Assembly (NCBI RefSeq): GCF_003429095.1 | Contig: NZ_QVTE01000001.1 | Span: forward strand, 62,001 to 126,000 | Origin: Peribacillus saganii | GTDB lineage: Bacteria > Bacillota > Bacilli > Bacillales > DSM-1321 | Length of the DNA stretch: 64,000 nt | Reading direction: 5' to 3' | In this document: in pieces, positions 60,424 through 64,000 of the stretch | Layout of the letters: each line of letters starts with the position of its first letter | Numbering within the stretch: position 1 is the stretch's first letter | The notes under the pieces: generated by a model | What the model was told of the DNA's origin: nothing | What the model saw: only the letters and a program-made list of their open reading frames with translations | Database searches by the model: none | Translations under genes and position numbers: made by a program

Positions 60424-60726
60424 TATTATTGCATAGATAATAAGTAAGAAAGCATTTACATTTTGTTTACAATTTCCCTTAATATTTTAAGGAAACACTG
60501 GACAAATCCGGCAAAAGGACATACTCTATTTGAAAGACTATAAAAGGCCGGCATAAACCAGTCCGGTTATATCCGGGGATAGAATGAATTTTCATTTTGA
60601 AAAGAATGCGCGCCCTTTCCATAAGGACGCGCACTTATCTATTCACCTGAGAAAACAAATGTAATCTACATAATATATCACTTTCCTGCAAGATCGGAAG
60701 TGAAGGAATTGAAGGAGTGAAGGGTT
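60424..60726. other. udk-greA intergenic region
   Basis: About 300 bases. A GCGCG-rich hairpin (60607-60635, TGCGCGCCCTT/AAGGACGCGCA with a mismatch, no T run) is the only clear structure. An AT-rich stretch after it probably holds the greA promoter, which I cannot pinpoint. Confidence 0.45.
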
Positions 60727-61203
60727 TTGGCAATCGAAAAGGTATTTCCGATGACTCAAGAAGGTAAACAAAAGCTTGAACAGGAACTGGAGCATTTAAA
60801 AAGCGTTAAACGTAAAGAAGTGGTAGAGCGGATTAAAATTGCACGAAGCTTTGGAGATTTATCTGAGAACTCTGAGTATGATTCTGCAAAGGAAGAACAG
60901 GCATTTGTGGAAGGGCGTATTACAACTCTTGAAAATATGATCCGTAATGCAAAAATCATTTCAGAAGATGATATGAATTCCGATGTGGTTTCACTTGGTA
61001 AAAAGGTAACGTTTATTGAGCTTCCGAACGGTGATGAAGAAACATATTCAATCGTGGGAAGCGCGGAGGCTGATCCTTTCGAAGGTAAAATATCAAATGA
61101 TTCACCTATCGCCCGCAGCTTGATCGGAAAGAGTGTTGGAGAAGAAGTAACAGTAGTGACACCTGGCGGAGAAATGAAAGTTCGCATTACATCCATCAGT
61201 TAA
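60727..61203 (+). CDS. greA: Transcription elongation factor GreA
   Basis: 158 residues. Coiled-coil N-domain with the acidic tip [17 protein letters not shown] that enters the polymerase secondary channel to stimulate transcript cleavage, then the FKBP-like C-domain ([34 protein letters not shown]). TTG start with AAGGAG nine bases upstream. Confidence 0.97.
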   Translation: MAIEKVFPMTQEGKQKLEQELEHLKSVKRKEVVERIKIARSFGDLSENSEYDSAKEEQAFVEGRITTLENMIRNAKIISEDDMNSDVVSLGKKVTFIELPNGDEETYSIVGSAEADPFEGKISNDSPIARSLIGKSVGEEVTVVTPGGEMKVRITSIS

Positions 61204-61284
61204 TTTTTGATCGAAGAATTTGCTTTAGCCAACGCCGGATGGTTTTATTTTTATCATATCTATAGTAAGGGTTTTAAAATCCTG

Positions 61285-61318
61285 CACCTCGTCGACACTG
61301 TTAACGAGGTGTTTTTTT
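61285..61318 (+). terminator. Terminator-like hairpin that contains the pbpI ribosome site
   Basis: CACCTCGT (61285-61292) pairs with ACGAGGTG (61304-61311), followed by T7 (61312-61318) and then directly ATG of pbpI at 61319. GAGGTG in the right arm is the pbpI Shine-Dalgarno sequence at ideal spacing. Confidence 0.85.
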
Positions 61319-63076
61319 ATGATCCAAAAAAGAATGAAATCGCTGGCAATTTTACTTGTTTTATTACTTCTTTCTTTGACAGGCAGGCTTGTGCAAATCC
61401 AATTGGTCAGTACGGAGTCCTTTTCAGACCATAACGTGAACTTAATAGAATCCAGTGTAAAGCAGCGGACGCAGGTAATGAAAATAGATGATGGCAGAGG
61501 AGATTTTTATGATAAAAATGGGAGGCCCCTCAGCCATGAAGTGATTCCTGTACTGGTGCTATTTCCTTTTCTCAATAAAATGGATTGGCCGGCAGAAAAG
61601 GTCGCAAATATTATCAACGAACCTGAATATCTGCTTCGGTATGAGCTGAAAGCAGCCAAAGAGCCATTTGCATTCGGCGGAAAGACACCGTTAAAATTAA
61701 CCGAAGAACAAAGCCAGGCTATTAACGATTTGAAAATACCTGGGGTTTTCGCTGTTAAACAGAAATTAGAGCACGATGGGACTATGGCCGAGCATTTAAT
61801 CGGTACACTCACCAAGTCTGATGAACTGAAAGCAAAAAGTTATCCGAATCGGGGACTCTCTCCCGATACATATATTGGCATTACTGGTCTGCAGCATACA
61901 TTCGATGAATTTCTGCTGTCAGAAGGAGAATCTAAGCTCGTTTTTCATGTTGATGGAAGCGGAGGACCTTTATTTGGTGTGGATGTAAAGTATGTGGAAC
62001 CAGCTAATCCGATGTATCCTGTCAAGGTAATAACAACGCTGGATAGCGATATACAGGCAGCTGCGGAGAAATTAGTAGATCGTCACGGCATAAGGAAGGG
62101 GGGGCTAGTTTTAATAGATATTGAAAAAAGTGAAATAGCAGCTATTGTTTCCCGCCCCAAAATTAATCAGCGCAATCCTAATGAAAATTCAGGTTCAAAA
62201 AACAGAATGCTAATGCAGGATACCCCCGGTTCCGTGTTCAAGACGGTTACCGCGGCAGCTGCAATTGAACATGACTTAGTGCCGCCCGGAAGGACATTTA
62301 ATTGTGATGAAACCATTGATGGCAAAAAAGAACCAAAGAAAAAGCTTGGTACGCTTGATTTTGAAAAGAGCTTTTCCCAGAGCTGCAATAGGACTTTTGG
62401 AGACTTAGCCAAAGAAATGACGGACATTGACCCTGATTTCCTGCTAAGCTATGGCAGCAAACTCGGATTGATTGGCCAAACAGGCTGGCAGGGTGAAAAA
62501 TATCATTCAAATTTTAAACAGCTTGATAAAGAAGAATCCGGAAGAGTCTGGAATGATAAAGCTGTTAAAAAAGATAAAAAACTAGCCGCCCATGCTGCTA
62601 TCGGACAGCAGGATGTCCAGGTTACTCCTTTGGCAGTTGCTAATATGATGGCAACAATAGCAAGAGGCGGTGAAAAAAGAATGGTAACCGCGGTAAGAAA
62701 GGTTAGTTTTAACAATGGAACGACCGCCATCGACTTTCCGGCTAAAGAAATGGAAGGAGAAAGAATATCTCCTTATACTGCAATGAAACTGCAGTCTCTG
62801 CTCCGCAGTGTGGTAACTGAACCAAAAGGAACAGGTGCCTCACTTAGCCAGCTGCCATATGAAATCGCCGGAAAGTCAGGGACAGCGCAGACAGGCATTG
62901 ATAAGCGCGAATTGAATAAATGGTTTGCAGGTTATTTTCCATATAAAAATCCTAAGTACGCCCTTGTAACGGTCAAGCTGGATTCTAATGATCAAGAAGC
63001 AGGAGTTACATCGCTTTTTAAAGAAATGGTAGAGGAAATCTACAGGATTGAAACTAGTTCTCCAGTCCCCGATTAG
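61319..63076 (+). CDS. pbpI: Class B penicillin-binding protein PbpI (YrrR)
   Basis: 585-residue transpeptidase. N-terminal membrane helix (LAILLVLLLLSLTGRLVQIQ), a dimerisation region, then the transpeptidase domain with SxxK in TPGSVFK, SxN in FSQSCN and KSGT in AGKSGTAQTG; all three motifs are intact. In B. subtilis PbpI is sporulation-associated. The start codon directly follows the T run of the preceding hairpin. Confidence 0.94.
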   Translation: MIQKRMKSLAILLVLLLLSLTGRLVQIQLVSTESFSDHNVNLIESSVKQRTQVMKIDDGRGDFYDKNGRPLSHEVIPVLVLFPFLNKMDWPAEKVANIINEPEYLLRYELKAAKEPFAFGGKTPLKLTEEQSQAINDLKIPGVFAVKQKLEHDGTMAEHLIGTLTKSDELKAKSYPNRGLSPDTYIGITGLQHTFDEFLLSEGESKLVFHVDGSGGPLFGVDVKYVEPANPMYPVKVITTLDSDIQAAAEKLVDRHGIRKGGLVLIDIEKSEIAAIVSRPKINQRNPNENSGSKNRMLMQDTPGSVFKTVTAAAAIEHDLVPPGRTFNCDETIDGKKEPKKKLGTLDFEKSFSQSCNRTFGDLAKEMTDIDPDFLLSYGSKLGLIGQTGWQGEKYHSNFKQLDKEESGRVWNDKAVKKDKKLAAHAAIGQQDVQVTPLAVANMMATIARGGEKRMVTAVRKVSFNNGTTAIDFPAKEMEGERISPYTAMKLQSLLRSVVTEPKGTGASLSQLPYEIAGKSGTAQTGIDKRELNKWFAGYFPYKNPKYALVTVKLDSNDQEAGVTSLFKEMVEEIYRIETSSPVPD

Positions 63077-63198
63077 CCTTAAGTACGGAAGAGAAGGCGG
63101 TTTTTGCTTCAAACTAAAAAAGGAACATGTTAAAATAAGGGGGATTATCAAGGTTGCCTGCGGCTTTAGGTGCAACCGTCTGGAGGGGAATATAGAAA

Positions 63199-63909
63199 AT
63201 GGCTAGTTCTAGATCGCGAATTGATCATAAAGGGAAGCAGAGAAAAGTAAATAGGCTCTATAACATTTTAATTACTGCTGTTATTTTATTAATCATAATT
63301 GTCGGGACATCAATCTTTATGGGCAAGGAAGATTCTGCGGCTGAGAACAGTGAAAATAAAACGGCATCGGTAAATGTGGATAAAAATCAGGCTGGGAATC
63401 AAGACGAAAATGCAGAAGAGGTTTCCCTCGAAGAAAAGGGTCAAACAGAGGATGAACAAGCATCCGTTCCATCGGACGAAAATGAAAGCGAAGAAACTGA
63501 TGGTGATACTGCTGAAGGAGAAGACACAGACGGCACTCAAACAGGTGAAGCAGCTGGAGAAATCGTTGAACATGAAGAAACTGATGATCCGAATATCACA
63601 AAAAGCTACTCAAATGACGCATGGGAGCCAGTTGGCACCACCCAGAAGGGAAAACACCCTGCCGCAACTTTTGAAAAAGGATCGGCCGACTGGCAGGAAA
63701 TGGAGCGTGCAGTGGCATATGGTGCAGGCCTTGATCCGGGGAATATGACAGTTTGGTTTCTAGGTAACGGAGGCTCTCCTAATACTGCCGTTGGAACTGT
63801 GTCTCCAAAGGATAACAGTGGAACTTACCGTGTTCACATTCAATGGGTAGACGGACAAGGATGGAAGCCGGTCAAAGTTCAAGAGCTAAAGAGTAATGAC
63901 AGGCAGTGA
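63199..63909 (+). CDS. yrrS: DUF1510 membrane protein YrrS
   Basis: 236 residues. Basic N-tail, one membrane helix (ILITAVILLIIIVGTSIFMG), a long Glu/Asp-rich linker and the C-terminal DUF1510 domain (KSYSNDAWEPVGTTQKGKHP, WQEMERAVAYGAGLDPGNMTVWFLGNGG in parts). Always with pbpI in Bacillus. GGAGGGG ribosome site; a GGTTGC/GCAACC hairpin (63152-63177) lies just upstream. Confidence 0.93.
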   Translation: MASSRSRIDHKGKQRKVNRLYNILITAVILLIIIVGTSIFMGKEDSAAENSENKTASVNVDKNQAGNQDENAEEVSLEEKGQTEDEQASVPSDENESEETDGDTAEGEDTDGTQTGEAAGEIVEHEETDDPNITKSYSNDAWEPVGTTQKGKHPAATFEKGSADWQEMERAVAYGAGLDPGNMTVWFLGNGGSPNTAVGTVSPKDNSGTYRVHIQWVDGQGWKPVKVQELKSNDRQ

Positions 63910-63934
63910 TAAACTGGCATGATTGCCAAATGAA

Positions 63935-63965
63935 AAAAAGCTTGGGATTTTCTCAAGCTTTTTTG
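63935..63965 (+). terminator. Terminator after yrrS
   Basis: AAAAAGCTTG/CAAGCTTTTT with a T-rich end. Confidence 0.9.
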
Positions 63966-63990
63966 TTTACAGTGTTTTGAACCAGTACGG

Positions 63991-64000
63991 ATGTCTAGCT
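63991..64000 (+). repeat. Left end of a further intergenic repeat copy, cut by the window edge
   Basis: ATGTCTAGCT is the exact left-end sequence of copies 5 and 6 and lies in the usual place just after a terminator. Only 10 bases are visible. Confidence 0.5.

Overview
The window is an almost continuous run of core genes from an endospore-forming Bacillaceae chromosome. The gene order (minCD, spoIVFA-spoIVFB, rplU-prp-rpmA, spo0B-obg-pheB-pheA, safA, bofC-ruvAB-queA-tgt-yajC, spoVB-comN, recJ-apt-relA-dtd, hisS-aspS, 6S RNA, tcdA, rarA, cymR-iscS-mnmA, TPR gene-recD2, alaS, yrrKLMNO block, udk-greA-pbpI-yrrS) follows the Bacillus subtilis order closely. Sporulation genes place it among spore formers. 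An RNase E/G homologue between spoIVFB and rplU, which B. subtilis lacks, argues for another Bacillaceae lineage (Mesobacillus/Cytobacillus/Neobacillus-like is a guess).

Layout. 1-4.9 kb: 3' end of minC, minD, the sporulation protease pair spoIVFA/spoIVFB behind a visible sigma-E-type promoter, and RNase G. 4.9-6.1 kb: L21-leader-controlled rplU-prp-rpmA. 6.6-10.5 kb: spo0B, obg, pheB, an overlooked 43-codon membrane peptide, a 48-residue protein, pheA. 10.6-16.5 kb: niaR on the minus strand, a long gene-poor gap, the coat morphogen safA overlapping a kinase-fold coat-type gene, bofC. 17-24.5 kb: ruvAB, queA, tgt, yajC, two membrane proteins, spoVB, comN. 24.5-32.7 kb: recJ-apt, relA-dtd, an SH3b amidase, a 58-residue protein. 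32.7-41.5 kb: T-box-controlled hisS-aspS, 6S RNA, tcdA, a DUF523 gene, an MFS transporter, rarA. 41.7-49.2 kb: cymR-iscS-mnmA (cysteine regulation, sulfur mobilisation, tRNA thiolation), TPR protein, recD2, a PRC-barrel protein, a small zinc-ribbon protein. 49.6-64 kb: AI-2E-family permease, T-box-controlled alaS, ireB-like/ruvX/DUF1292, mltG, the wobble-uridine trio trmR-trhP1-trhP2, udk, greA, pbpI, yrrS.

The most unusual content is a dispersed family of about a dozen structured intergenic repeats (full, tandem, internally deleted and chimeric copies). All copies I found have the same orientation, which is also that of the downstream gene. They have imperfect complementary ends, exchangeable hairpin modules, compensatory stem changes between copies, and small hairpins presenting an AGGA loop. 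One copy lies inside the hisS leader, between the T-box terminator and the ribosome binding site. I do not recognise the family by name. A mobile palindromic element and a structured RNA are both possible.

Other points: secDF is absent from its usual place between comN and recJ; the NAD biosynthesis genes usually next to niaR are absent; the hisS-aspS T-box carries specifier and discriminator signals that do not fit a simple histidine switch; and a greA/pbpI hairpin contains the pbpI Shine-Dalgarno sequence and ends exactly at its start codon.
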